Origin: Humisphaera borealis
GTDB taxonomy: Bacteria > Planctomycetota > Phycisphaerae > Tepidisphaerales > Tepidisphaeraceae
Assembly (NCBI RefSeq): GCF_015169395.1
Contig: NZ_CP063458.1
Span: 6,014,001-6,078,000, forward strand
DNA: 64,000 nt
Reading direction: 5' to 3'
The notes beneath the pieces are model-generated. The model was not told the DNA's origin and did not search any database. It worked only from the letters and a program-made list of their open reading frames with translations. Shown piece by piece: positions 8,406 to 16,536 of the stretch; position 1 is the first letter of the stretch; each line of letters begins with the position of its first letter. Made by a program: the position numbers and the translations under genes.

Positions 8406-9104
8406 ATGCAGCGGTACCCGATCATCCGCCGGCTCATCACGATTGCGACCGCCTCATCTCTCGCATTGCTGGCGGCGCTGGTCGCGATTTGGGTGCGCAG
8501 CTACGGCGCACACGACCGGATTGTGTTCTCTGCGCCGACCGATCGCCTGTGGGACATCCGAGCATACGACGGGCGAATCTTCGTGAACGTGATCCATGGC
8601 TGGCCGGGGCCGCAGCCGCTCCGGTGGTGTGGCGATCGAAATCCGAAGGCGCCCGGCCCGCTCTACATGCAAACGGGAAGCGGCGAATACCCCCTCGGGT
8701 CGACAGAGTCGCGGTGGTTTGGTTTCGCGGTCACCAATGTGTACTACCAATTCGCCCTCAATGCAGAGGGGAAGGGCTACGTCAGCGATGCCGACGGCGC
8801 ATTGCCCGTGCGGCCGATGTATTTCTGGCGCGAGAAGCGGACGGAGATGTTTCCCGTGTCGTACTCCAAGGGATTGCAGTGGCAGTCCGTCTATCTCGGC
8901 CGGTTCGTCGTATATGCCGCTGTTCTTGCCGTCGCACCCGCATGGCGCTGGGCGCTTCGGCCCGCGCTGGTCATGATTGCCGGACTCGCGGCCCGCAGGC
9001 GTAAACGTGCTGGCTTGTGTTCGCGTTGCGGTTACGACCTGCGCGCAACGCCACTCCAATGTCCCGAATGCGGAATGCGAGTTGGCCTCCCGGCCGCTGC
9101 ATAA
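8406..9104 (+). CDS. Two-pass membrane protein with C-terminal zinc ribbon
   Basis: A 232-residue protein of a planctomycete-typical design. It has an N-terminal membrane helix (about 8-30), an extracytoplasmic domain with conserved-looking tryptophans (about 35-165), a second membrane helix near 170-195, an RRRKR stretch and a cytoplasmic zinc ribbon (CSRCGYDLRATPLQCPECG). The longer frame from 8301 begins in a palindromic AGCCAATT/AATTGGCT region and is less likely. The function is unknown. It is divergent from the integrase, so it occupies the place of a first cassette, but no attC site was recognised next to it. Confidence 0.7.
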   Translation: MQRYPIIRRLITIATASSLALLAALVAIWVRSYGAHDRIVFSAPTDRLWDIRAYDGRIFVNVIHGWPGPQPLRWCGDRNPKAPGPLYMQTGSGEYPLGSTESRWFGFAVTNVYYQFALNAEGKGYVSDADGALPVRPMYFWREKRTEMFPVSYSKGLQWQSVYLGRFVVYAAVLAVAPAWRWALRPALVMIAGLAARRRKRAGLCSRCGYDLRATPLQCPECGMRVGLPAAA

Positions 9105-9264
9105 CCCGCCAATGCACCGGACCGGGCCGGCGGTATAGTTTCTGTCGGTCGAGCGCGGCGCGGTGCCGGCCCGGCCGGTGATCGGCCCTACGTTATCCCG
9201 CCTATGGACGCACTCTCACAGGTCGAACAGAAGCACGTATTCGCGTTGCCAATCGCGAATCGGT

Positions 9265-9420
9265 CGTGCCCGCCCGGCTGAGCGTGCAGTCGACGATCGT
9301 CCTGCCGGGTGCGACTTGAAGCGCATCGCGCGTCTCGGCGAGCAGCACGCGGTCGTGCCCGGTGGCGGGGAGGTCGATGCGGCTGTTTGTCGAGGGAAGC
9401 GATGCGCGACGAAAGGCGGG
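9265..9420 (-). pseudogene. Duplicated, degraded 5' end of rsmH
   Basis: Read on the minus strand this region encodes IDLPATGHDRVLLAETRD and ALQVAPGRTIVDCTLS, nearly identical to the first 33 residues of RsmH at 6848. The DNA similarity covers about 130-155 bp including some of the leader. The start codon has become ATC, and similarity stops after the DCTLGRGG region. It is therefore a non-functional fragment, probably left by a duplication or a failed rearrangement at this locus. Confidence 0.85.
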
Positions 9421-9802
9421 GAACGCCGGAGCACATCCCGGCTCGTCGTGCGCCGCCAGGCGAATCGGGTGCAACTCATTTTGTTGGCAGCTTCCGAGTG
9501 TCTCGGGCTGCCGTCCAGTTTTGAATGGACACGGGCGGCGCAAACCGTACAATATACGAACAAAAATCCGTCGTGCCCTTGGAGCGGTCGCGGCATGCGA
9601 TCTGCCGAACGTTCTTAATCGCCTGCCGTAATTCGCGCCCCGGGTCCGCCGAGCGGCTGCTCGGCTCTTCGAGATGCCGAGCAAGCGCTCGGCGGCCCCC
9701 GGGTGGCGAATGGGCCCGAGTCGAGGACGCCTGTTCGTTCGCGATGGCAGGTTTGATCGATGGGAAAGTCCGGTTCGACCCGAGCGATTTAAATCTCCCG
9801 TG

Positions 9803-9942
9803 GTCCGATTTCACCACGAAGGCAAGCAGAGCACGAAGAAGCATCAGGCAATGAGGACGCCGGTCGGAAACGGCTCCATCGCTGCCGCTTCGTCGTGACC
9901 TTCGTGACTTCGTGCCTTCGTGACTTCGTGGTGAAATCGGAC
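9803..9942. repeat. CACGAAGGC-type inverted repeat
   Basis: The outer 19 bp of the arms (9803-9821 and 9924-9942) are perfectly complementary. Inside, the left arm continues with GAAGGCA/CACGAAG words and the right arm with four CTTCGTG words. It belongs to the same vocabulary as 30448-30558 and the insert in dnaE (59291-59413). Confidence 0.85.
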
Positions 9943-10002
9943 TTCCAACGGGCAACCTTCGAGGTCGGCGGACGTCGCGACCGGACCCGGGGACTGCTCC
10001 GC

Positions 10003-10370
10003 GCCGGGTTCGTTTGGCCATGTTGGCGTATGACAAGCGCGATCTCGGGTTCGTTCGGCGGGATGCCCCTGGGTTCGTTCGGCGGAATGGCATGGGCCTA
10101 TACGCATGCCCGTGTCCTGCGGCGTCCGACGCCCACGGGCAAGAGTACTTGCCCATGCCACAACGCGATCGAGTCTTGGGTTCGTTCGGCGGGATGCTCT
10201 TGGGTTCGTTCGGCGGGATGGCCTTGGGTTCGTTCGGCGGAGTGCCCTTGGGTTCGTTCGGCGACGGCGCGTTAGGTTCGTTTGGCGGGGTGCCCTTGGG
10301 TTCGTTCGGCGCGCCCACTATTTGGGGGAAGTCCAGGCGTAGCCGAGTTCATTCTCGGGTTCGTTTGGTC
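10003..10370. repeat. 24-bp tandem array (TTGGGTTCGTTCGGC)
   Basis: About ten copies of GGTTCGTTCGGC-type units. Six of them, from 10176 to 10318, are contiguous at a 24-bp period. On the minus strand one phase reads as NEPKxxPP octapeptides, but no start, domain or stop arrangement suggests a gene. The same unit forms a second cluster at 46829-47165. Confidence 0.85.
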
Positions 10371-11642
10371 GAGTAGAGGTGCCGTGCGCGGCGTGGCAGG
10401 GCAGTCTTCGTGAGACGCCTTACGCCAAGCACTCTTGTTCGTATTCTGTACGGAATTTATTTGCAAAATGCAGGCGGGAAGGAATAATACACGTTCACAG
10501 GTGGACAGAATCGTGGATAACCTGTTTTTTGGCGAGAAACAGTACCGCGAAAGCCGTCCGCCGCACGACCAAGAAAGAGCCGGGCATCCGTTCCCCCGAG
10601 GTTCAGTCGGGAATCATCCGTGAAACGGCTCCGTTCTTGATCGCACGACATCCGGCGCAGCACGCTGAAAGTCCGTTTTCGCTCCGTTTCCCGGGTCGCC
10701 TTGACGCTTTGCGTCTTCGTGGAGGGTCAGATCCACGTCGACCGTCATGACGAGCCTGGAAACCCTTCCCGATCGATTCCGTTCGATCGAGGTTGTCCGA
10801 ATCGCATCGGGCTCCGCCCGACGCCTGTTCGAGTGCAGACCGATAGCCGTTCGGGTTCGGCGACATCCGAACCAAAAGGGCGTCGTCTGGTTTTGGTGCA
10901 CTGGCCTGGCGATCCTTCGCCGTGCCCGCACTGGAAGTTCCCGCTCTCAGCGGAGCGGATGCCAATGCGTCGCCTGTCTTCGATGCCCGGGGCTGAGTCC
11001 CGGTGCGGGCGACGCGGCAAGGGATTGCTTATGTCGAGCCTCTGCAGCCCGATTCTCTCGTTTGCCCGGTCGCGCCGGCCGCCGATCGGGCCGCCTGGCC
11101 ATCCTGGCTGGCAGTTGCTCGATCGACGGTCGGCGACAACGCGGAACGGTATGTCGAAGGGCGGCTCACAACCCGACCGCCGGCCTCGGACATCGCCGTG
11201 CGCGACCTCCTCAAACGATTCGGCACACGCTCACGTGTGGGCCTTCACGTCGCACCGGTCGTCTGTTCTGCGCGGCCCGACAACTGCCGGCGCGAACCCA
11301 GACCACTGGCGGCGTCCACATCCGTTTGGACGTCTGCTGAGGAAAGACCGCTGCCAGTTCCATCGCTTTGGCATCCGTGCCTGGGCGGCGGTTGGCGCAG
11401 GGCAGGCCGGGCATCTTGCCCAACCAACGCCCCTCGACGGTCGCGCTGCTGAACGCTTGGTTGTAAAGTTCCGCCAGTCGTCGGCGGCTATCACGAGACG
11501 CCCCATGCGCCTCGTCAGGACATGTACTTCGGCCCGCGCGCCTCTTCCCGGGCGATCGCAGACTCCGGCACCCGTACTCCCTGACAACGTCTCCCGACCT
11601 GCCGAACGCTCCCTGTTCGACATTGCCGACCGAATGACTCGG

Positions 11643-12137
11643 TCATTGCACCGCCGGCGGGGTGGGTACCACGCTCGGCGGATTCTGTCGGGCCTTCTTG
11701 CCCTGGAGAAAGATCTCCAAGGCTCTGGACTCGAGTTCCGCACGGCGGTCTTCCCAGGCCGCGCGGCTCCATATCTCCAGGTGATCGCGGACACCGACGA
11801 GTGTCAGTTCCCGCGTCATGCTTTCGTCCCGGAAGATCCGTTCCGGGAGAAGCACTCGGCCTTGTTTGTCCCACGGCAAGCGGGACGCCATGCCGAACAC
11901 CATCTGATTAAACGCGAGCATCTCTTCGCTCGGAATCATTTCGCCAGGCTCGTTCATGTGGAGGTTCTCGTACACCTTTTCGGGGTACAGCCACCACACC
12001 CGGTTCACGCCGCGAAAGCAGTAGAACGATTCGCCAAACTCCAACGGGATCGCGCGGCGGACCTCGATCGGGACGAGAATTCTCTTCTTCTCGTCGCAGA
12101 TGATTTCATATTCGCCAGTCAGGACTGGGTGCGGCAT
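11643..12137 (-). CDS. mraZ: Transcriptional regulator MraZ
   Basis: A 164-residue AbrB-fold DNA-binding protein; MraZ represses its own operon and in some bacteria other genes. Two SpoVT/AbrB-like repeats are visible: GEYEIICDEKKRILVPIEVR at 7-26, and DKQGRVLLPERIFRDESMT in the second half. The family is usually about 145-150 residues; this one has a longer Pro-rich tail. The stop codon falls in a short hairpin (TGACCGA ... TCGGTC). It is normally the first gene of dcw, just before rsmH, but here it follows ftsQ and a membrane protein. Confidence 0.93.
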   Translation of the reverse strand: MPHPVLTGEYEIICDEKKRILVPIEVRRAIPLEFGESFYCFRGVNRVWWLYPEKVYENLHMNEPGEMIPSEEMLAFNQMVFGMASRLPWDKQGRVLLPERIFRDESMTRELTLVGVRDHLEIWSRAAWEDRRAELESRALEIFLQGKKARQNPPSVVPTPPAVQ

Positions 12138-12536
12138 TCTGTACTTGCTCCCATTCCTGTTCTTTTCCTTCCCGACGTCTCCATTTTTAACCCTTTCTCC
12201 CCACGATGTGAAGTGAAAAGCCAGTAGACCGTCCAGAAAATGTTCTGAAGGGGCTCAAGCCCCACAGCTGATCGTGCCGATACGTCCTAATTGCTTTACC
12301 GGACGACACTTCCCGGCTCCGTTAACGCCGCGTGTCGTTTGTCGAATTACTGTGGATAAGTTGTGAGTTAAAGCGGGAAGCTTTGAAGGGCGCTTTTGGC
12401 GGGTTCCAACTCTGCTGGGTTTCGAGAGGTCGGGGCGGCCGAAAACAGGCTCGGGCGGCGTTCTGGGAGAGAAGTGGAGAGAAATCCTGTGACGAACATC
12501 ACGCCGGAGGGTCCGCTGGCCGCCGGTCTTGGCGGC
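12138..12536. promoter_or_regulatory. mraZ upstream region with phased TGGGA-like boxes and a DnaA box
   Basis: No gene is seen in these 399 bp. On the minus strand TGGGA (12153-12149), TGGAG (12183-12179) and TGGGG (12203-12199) start 30 and 20 bp apart, in phase with a 10-bp period, and a GGGAA lies near the missing step at 12173. E. coli MraZ binds TGGGN repeats on a 10-bp period. TGTGGATAA at 12351-12359 is a consensus DnaA box in isolation. Confidence 0.4.
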
Positions 12537-13283
12537 CTACCTCCAGCAGGATCGATGTTGCCGACCTCGGGCCAGCCAAATCGCCATCCCGAGCAGGACG
12601 ACCAATCCCATCGGTAACGCTTCGGCCCAGTTGGCGGTGCCGGCGACGCAATTCCACGCAAGAGGCATGGGAGCAAAGGCCGAGGCGTAAGGGAGGCTAC
12701 TTAGGTCGGGCGATCCGAACTCTGTAACAAGATAGAGCAGCAGGGGGACGCCAATCGCCAGTAGGATGGCCACCGCCGTAACCGTCTGTCGAATTGCGAC
12801 GGACTCGAAAGCGGCGATCCAGACGAACAACGCGACGATCCAGGCCGTCACTACGAGCCCCGAAAGGACTGTCGCCGAAACCGGTGTGGCCGCGAGGCCT
12901 CCCGCCAGCAGCAGGCCCGGCCAGCAGGCGGCGACGACGACGACCAGGGTTGCCGGCGACCGCGACAGGAGCGGGGCGAGCATGGCAGCGAATCCGATCT
13001 GCCCGGCAATCATCAGTTCCGGCAGCATGGTCGATCCCGGAGGCATCGACGCCGCCAGCGGAACCTGCAACAGCCCGAGTGCAAGGAACCCGCACTGAAC
13101 GACAAGCCAGGCAACAACCGCGACCGGCGACACGGCCCAGCGCGGATCGGGTCCGGTGAGCGGCAGGGCCTGACTTGAAGGCGCGGGCGCCGCGCGGACG
13201 GGGCCCGGGGCCTGAACGGCAGAGGTTGGTGCGGGGAACTTGGTCACTGATTCAGCGTCCTTGTCGCCCCTGACGGGTTTCAC
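12537..13283 (-). CDS. Polytopic membrane protein of unknown function
   Basis: A 248-residue protein with a Pro/Ala-rich cytoplasmic start (1-50) and about six hydrophobic helices, for example VAVVAWLVVQCGFLALGLL, TLVVVVAACWPGLLLAG, AWIVALFVWIAAF, AVAILLAIGVPLLLYLV and MGLVVLLGMAIWL. Only 11 bp separate it from ftsQ, so it should share that transcript. No motif allows a function to be named. In other bacteria ftsA follows ftsQ; this protein is not FtsA. Confidence 0.65.
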   Translation of the reverse strand: MKPVRGDKDAESVTKFPAPTSAVQAPGPVRAAPAPSSQALPLTGPDPRWAVSPVAVVAWLVVQCGFLALGLLQVPLAASMPPGSTMLPELMIAGQIGFAAMLAPLLSRSPATLVVVVAACWPGLLLAGGLAATPVSATVLSGLVVTAWIVALFVWIAAFESVAIRQTVTAVAILLAIGVPLLLYLVTEFGSPDLSSLPYASAFAPMPLAWNCVAGTANWAEALPMGLVVLLGMAIWLARGRQHRSCWR

Positions 13284-13294
13284 GATCCAGGATT

Positions 13295-14263
13295 CTACCG
13301 TCCGCCGTCGGCATGCGCACCCTCCTGCGTCGCCGGCTGAGCGGGGTAGGTCACGGTTTCGAAACGGATGTCAATCCAAGGCTGGCCGGCATCGATCCGG
13401 CCGAACTTGGCAACGATCTGCTTCATGACTTCCAGCTTGCGCTCGACGGTCACCTCGACTATGCGGTCACTCCGCTTGATCGCGGTGCCCCAGCGGATCT
13501 CGCTGCCATGGCGGGTCATCAGGACAATCTGGGCCTCCCGTTGATCCAGACGACCGCCATAGTTCGAGACGTTGATTCGAAGGACTTCCTCGGCGAATGG
13601 CAGCCCGTGCAGAAGCCGCGCCAGGTCGATCCCGGCTTGAAGGTCGTCTCCCGCCCACTGCTTGCCGGCAACGACCGGGGCCGGGTTGCGGATGCCTTCG
13701 ATGATCCGCAGATTTACCCGGCCGTTGGCAAAAAGCAGTTGCCCGAGCTGATCGGCATCAAACCACTCAGGTAGCTTGATGCCCTTTTCGTCGACGAACC
13801 AATAGCGGGAGTCATTGTCGTAGACCAAAGCGACCGGCGTGCGGAAGTCGCAGTCGACCTCAATCGTGTCGCCGGCCGATTCGCGGAAGGTCCGCCGGAC
13901 CGAACGCACCTTCGACACCCAGGGGTTGGCCTTCAGCCGAGCGTTGACGTCAACCAGGGCGTTCCGGTCGAAGACCGACGACGCCTTGCCCGGCCGAAAT
14001 GATTCGCAAAGGTTGTGGGCGACCAGGTCGGTCATCCAGGCCGGACGACTGACAAAGGCGATCGTCGGCAGGGTCGCGACCGATCGGTCTGCGATCGTCT
14101 GCCGAAGATTGCCGACCAGCCAGGCAAAGCCGCCTACGAACAGGATCGCGAAGGTGGTGTTGATGGTGGCGCGACGTATGAAACGCCGACGCGCCAACTC
14201 GGCGTCGGTCTCCGGCCGTATCGGGGGTGCTTCACGTCCTCGGCGGTTGGCGGCTTTAGCCAT
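13295..14263 (-). CDS. ftsQ: FtsQ/DivIB-like division protein
   Basis: A 322-residue bitopic protein. The N-terminal cytoplasmic part is basic, followed by one membrane helix (INTTFAILFVGGFAWLVG), a POTRA-like region (VFDRNALVDVNARLKANPWVSKVRSVRRTF) and the beta domain with VALVYDNDSRYWFVDEKG. The phrase NPWV.KV followed by valid-residue beta strands is typical of FtsQ. It follows ddl, the usual dcw neighbour. I prefer the ATG at 14263 (MAKAANRRG); a GTG at 14335 is also possible. FtsQ recruits FtsL and partners to the divisome. Confidence 0.85.
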   Translation of the reverse strand: MAKAANRRGREAPPIRPETDAELARRRFIRRATINTTFAILFVGGFAWLVGNLRQTIADRSVATLPTIAFVSRPAWMTDLVAHNLCESFRPGKASSVFDRNALVDVNARLKANPWVSKVRSVRRTFRESAGDTIEVDCDFRTPVALVYDNDSRYWFVDEKGIKLPEWFDADQLGQLLFANGRVNLRIIEGIRNPAPVVAGKQWAGDDLQAGIDLARLLHGLPFAEEVLRINVSNYGGRLDQREAQIVLMTRHGSEIRWGTAIKRSDRIVEVTVERKLEVMKQIVAKFGRIDAGQPWIDIRFETVTYPAQPATQEGAHADGGR

Positions 14264-14443
14264 GGTGGGTGCAACAGCGGAAACCAGGGAATCAGAACGG
14301 TCCGCGGGAGGTCTTACCCGGCGATGCGTTGGCACGCCGAGAGGTCACCCGCATCCTTCTATTCGGCAAGGCGGGTCCGAAAACGTCATCCAGATTTCGA
14401 TTTATCGGACTTTGTGCTGGGGCTTCTCTGAGCCACGAAGGGG

Positions 14444-15361
14444 TCACGCCGTTCGAGCGCCTCTCACGGCCGCGCGGGCGGCCAAGCGGTCCACCAGGGG
14501 CCCGAACGCGATGCCGGCATGGGCGGCGGCTTCGGGGAGGAGGCTCTTGGGGGTGAACCCCGGGAGCGTATTGATCTCCAGAAGGTAGGGCGCGAAGCCG
14601 TCGGCCTCGTCGAGCATGATGTCGATCCTCGCAAGGTCCTTCGCGCCGACGACCGCGTTGGCCTTCTCGGCGAGTGAACGACATTTCTCGATCACCTCCG
14701 GCGGCAGGCCGGTATCGAAACGGTGCTCGGTGTCGTTCCGCTTGTACTTGGCCTCGTAGTCGAAGAACTCGACCTTGGGAATGATCCGAATGGGCGCGAG
14801 CGGCTTTTCTTCCAACAGGCCGACGGTCAGCTCGGGCCCGGTGATGAACTTCTCGACCAGGCACAGTTCGTGCTTCGCGAGCACCTTGCCGATCGCCTCG
14901 GTCGCCTGGGCTTCGGCCTCGGCGGGCGCTTTGCAGACGTAGACGTCGATGCTGCTGCCCGACCCGATCGCCTTCACAACGCAGGTGCCCGGAATCCCGG
15001 GAATCTTGTCTCCCTTGCGCAGCGTGAAGTAGGGGGGTGTCGGCAGGCCGGCGGCTTCCCACGCCTTCTTGGTGGTGACCTTGTTCATCCCCAGGCGAGA
15101 CGCCTTGGACCCCGAACCGACGAACGGCAACCCGCGCGCTTCCAGGATCTCCTGCAGCTCGCCACTCTCGCCGAACTCGCCGTGCAATACGGGAAAGATC
15201 ACATCCGCCGGGTGATCGAGCCCGGCGAGATTCGTGGGAGAGATGTCCGATTCGAAGACGTCGTGCCCCATCTCCCGCAGCGCCTTGGCGACGGCCGCGC
15301 CGGAGACCAGCGAGACTTCACGCTCGGCCGAAGGGCCGCCGAGGAGGACAGTGACTTTCAT
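14444..15361 (-). CDS. ddl: D-alanine--D-alanine ligase
   Basis: A 305-residue ATP-grasp enzyme that makes the D-Ala-D-Ala dipeptide for peptidoglycan. It starts with MKVTVLLGGPSAEREVSLVS. VLHGEFGESGELQ carries the substrate-loop region, VVKAIGSGSSIDV the ATP-binding lysine and serine loop, and RIDIMLDE with LLEINTLPGFT the metal ligands. Its length is normal. It lies 108 bp upstream of the ftsQ start and downstream of murB. The product feeds MurF encoded in the same cluster. Confidence 0.95.
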   Translation of the reverse strand: MKVTVLLGGPSAEREVSLVSGAAVAKALREMGHDVFESDISPTNLAGLDHPADVIFPVLHGEFGESGELQEILEARGLPFVGSGSKASRLGMNKVTTKKAWEAAGLPTPPYFTLRKGDKIPGIPGTCVVKAIGSGSSIDVYVCKAPAEAEAQATEAIGKVLAKHELCLVEKFITGPELTVGLLEEKPLAPIRIIPKVEFFDYEAKYKRNDTEHRFDTGLPPEVIEKCRSLAEKANAVVGAKDLARIDIMLDEADGFAPYLLEINTLPGFTPKSLLPEAAAHAGIAFGPLVDRLAARAAVRGARTA

Positions 15362-15383
15362 ACGACCTTTCTGCGAACGACGG

Positions 15384-15525
15384 ACGAACGGATGACGAAT
15401 GGCGGAACTCGAATCACAAATGCAGCGTCGATCTCCAAAATCTCAACTCTCGGATTGCCAGACGCTCATGGATCATTGAAGACCTGGCTTTTCACTCGCC
15501 ATTCGAATTTCTTCATTCGTCATTC
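15384..15525. repeat. ATTCGTCATTC-word inverted repeat, ddl-murB gap
   Basis: The left arm (15384-15422) is made of GATGACGAATGG / CGAATCAC words and the right arm (15493-15525) of CATTCGAATTTC / CATTCGTCATTC words. They pair over about 22 of 33 positions. The gap has no gene. Confidence 0.7.
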
Positions 15526-15530
15526 CCCCG

Positions 15531-16430
15531 TCACGCCCATACTTTCACTTCGCTCTCAAGGTGGATCTGGTTCTTCTCCCAGACCTTCTCACGAATGATC
15601 TTGACCAGCCGCATGACGTCGTCGGCCTTGCATCCGGGGTGGGCGATGATGAAGTTGGCGTGCTTGGTGCTGACTTCAGCCCCGCCGATAACCATGCCCT
15701 TGAGGCCGGCCTGGTCGATGAGGGCACCGGCGCTGAGGCCGCGCGGGTTCTTGAAGATGCAGCCGCAGTTCTTGGCGTTCAGCGGCTGCGTGTTCCGCTT
15801 GTACATCCAGATTTCCTTCGTCCGCTTCATGATGCGGTCGGGGTCTTCCTCGTCGAGCTCGAGGGTTGCACCCAGGATGAATGGTGCCGAGATGTTCGTG
15901 CTGCGGTAGTCGAAAACCAGGTCGTCTTTCGTGCGGTCGAAGATCGTGCCGTCGGCGGCCATCACGGTCACGCGGGTGACGACGGCGCCGAGGTCGCCGA
16001 ACTTTCCGCCGGCGTTCATGCGGATGCCGCCGCCGATCGTGCCCGGAATGCCCGCCAGGCATTCAACACCCGCCAGCCCGGCGCGGACGGTTTTCAGAAC
16101 GAGCTTCTGCATGTCGGCGCCCGCGCCGACTTCCACATTGATGCCGTTGATCTCGGCGGTCTTCCAATGGTCGGCGTCGAGCCGGAACACCGCGCCGTTG
16201 ACGCCGTCGTCGCCGACCAGCAGGTTTGCGCCCAGACCCAGTACGTAGATCTGAATGCCGTTCTCGACGCAGCGGATCGCGGCGTCTTTGAGCTCTTCAA
16301 CGCTGCGCGGCTGCACGAACCACTTCGCCGGCCCGCCGATGCGGTACCAGGTGTGCGGTGCGAGCGGCTCGTTCTCGCGAACGAAGGATTCCAGACCGGA
16401 GAATGGGCCGACGAGTTGCATCGTGGACAT
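15531..16430 (-). CDS. murB: UDP-N-acetylenolpyruvoylglucosamine reductase MurB
   Basis: A 299-residue FAD enzyme reducing enolpyruvyl-UDP-GlcNAc to UDP-MurNAc with NADPH. HTWYRIGGPAKWFVQP and YVLGLGANLLVGDDGV form the FAD-binding part, ECLAGIPGTIGGGIRMNAGG follows, and NCGCIFKNP carries the proton donor position. That position is Cys here; Ser or Cys are both known in the family. The absence of the E. coli-type extra loop and the short length suggest the type II form. It lies between ddl and murC, in step with the biosynthetic pathway. Confidence 0.95.
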   Translation of the reverse strand: MSTMQLVGPFSGLESFVRENEPLAPHTWYRIGGPAKWFVQPRSVEELKDAAIRCVENGIQIYVLGLGANLLVGDDGVNGAVFRLDADHWKTAEINGINVEVGAGADMQKLVLKTVRAGLAGVECLAGIPGTIGGGIRMNAGGKFGDLGAVVTRVTVMAADGTIFDRTKDDLVFDYRSTNISAPFILGATLELDEEDPDRIMKRTKEIWMYKRNTQPLNAKNCGCIFKNPRGLSAGALIDQAGLKGMVIGGAEVSTKHANFIIAHPGCKADDVMRLVKIIREKVWEKNQIHLESEVKVWA

Positions 16431-16450
16431 GGGTCCTTGTCATTTGTCAC

Positions 16451-16530
16451 TTGTCATTGGTCACTTGCCGCTCGTCATTGATGTTCGCGCATGCTCGAAC
16501 AAATGACGAGTGACAAGTGACCAATGACAA
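16451..16530. repeat. TTGTCATTGGTCACTT-word inverted repeat, murB-murC gap
   Basis: Arms 16451-16479 and 16502-16530 are 29 bp with two mismatches and a 22-bp loop. A further TTGTCATTTGTCA word precedes the left arm. It sits just before the murB start codon on the minus strand and just after the murC stop. Confidence 0.9.
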
Positions 16531-16536
16531 TGGGCT

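Larger units (their letters stand above)
9545..10453. repeat. Opposed 19-bp motifs bounding a repeat block
   Basis: CCGTACAATATACGAACAA at 9545-9563 is matched in inverse orientation by TTGTTCGTATTCTGTACGG at 10435-10453 (17 of 19 positions). Each contains the small palindrome CGTA-N5-TACG. They enclose 870 bp that carry the word hairpin and the 24-bp array. They could be terminal inverted repeats or two copies of an operator; no target duplication was found. Confidence 0.6.
9105..11642. other. 2.5-kb repeat-rich region without a convincing gene
   Basis: This stretch contains a degraded rsmH 5' copy (9265-9420), an opposed pair of 19-bp motifs (9545-9563 and 10435-10453), a CACGAAGGC-type inverted repeat (9803-9942) and an array of 24-bp units (about 10003-10370). 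Between 10454 and 11642 I found no family motif, no good ribosome site and no frame with natural composition; overlapping open frames in all phases are what high-GC DNA produces by chance. CGTGGATAA at 10512-10520 resembles a DnaA box. This may be decayed mobile or repeat DNA separating mraZ from rsmH. Confidence 0.6.

Noticed and set aside
9476-10318. A long minus-strand frame with NEPKxxPP octapeptide repeats
   Set aside because: The octapeptides are the translation of the 24-bp DNA array. The frame also runs through a word palindrome and has no ribosome site, domain or signal.
10046-10318. A CRISPR array
   Set aside because: The 24-bp units are contiguous with no unique spacers, and no cas gene is present.
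10701-12227. A 508-codon plus-strand frame
   Set aside because: It lies opposite mraZ and continues through repeat-rich DNA. The Arg/Pro/Ser composition is typical of high-GC antisense frames.
8277-12300. A gene-cassette array of the integron integrase
   Set aside because: Only isolated GTTRRRY matches were found (8277, 10272). No paired attC-type ends surround any open frame.
10512-12359. A replication origin
   Set aside because: Only one exact and one near DnaA box, no AT-rich unwinding region, and no dnaA, dnaN or gidA nearby.
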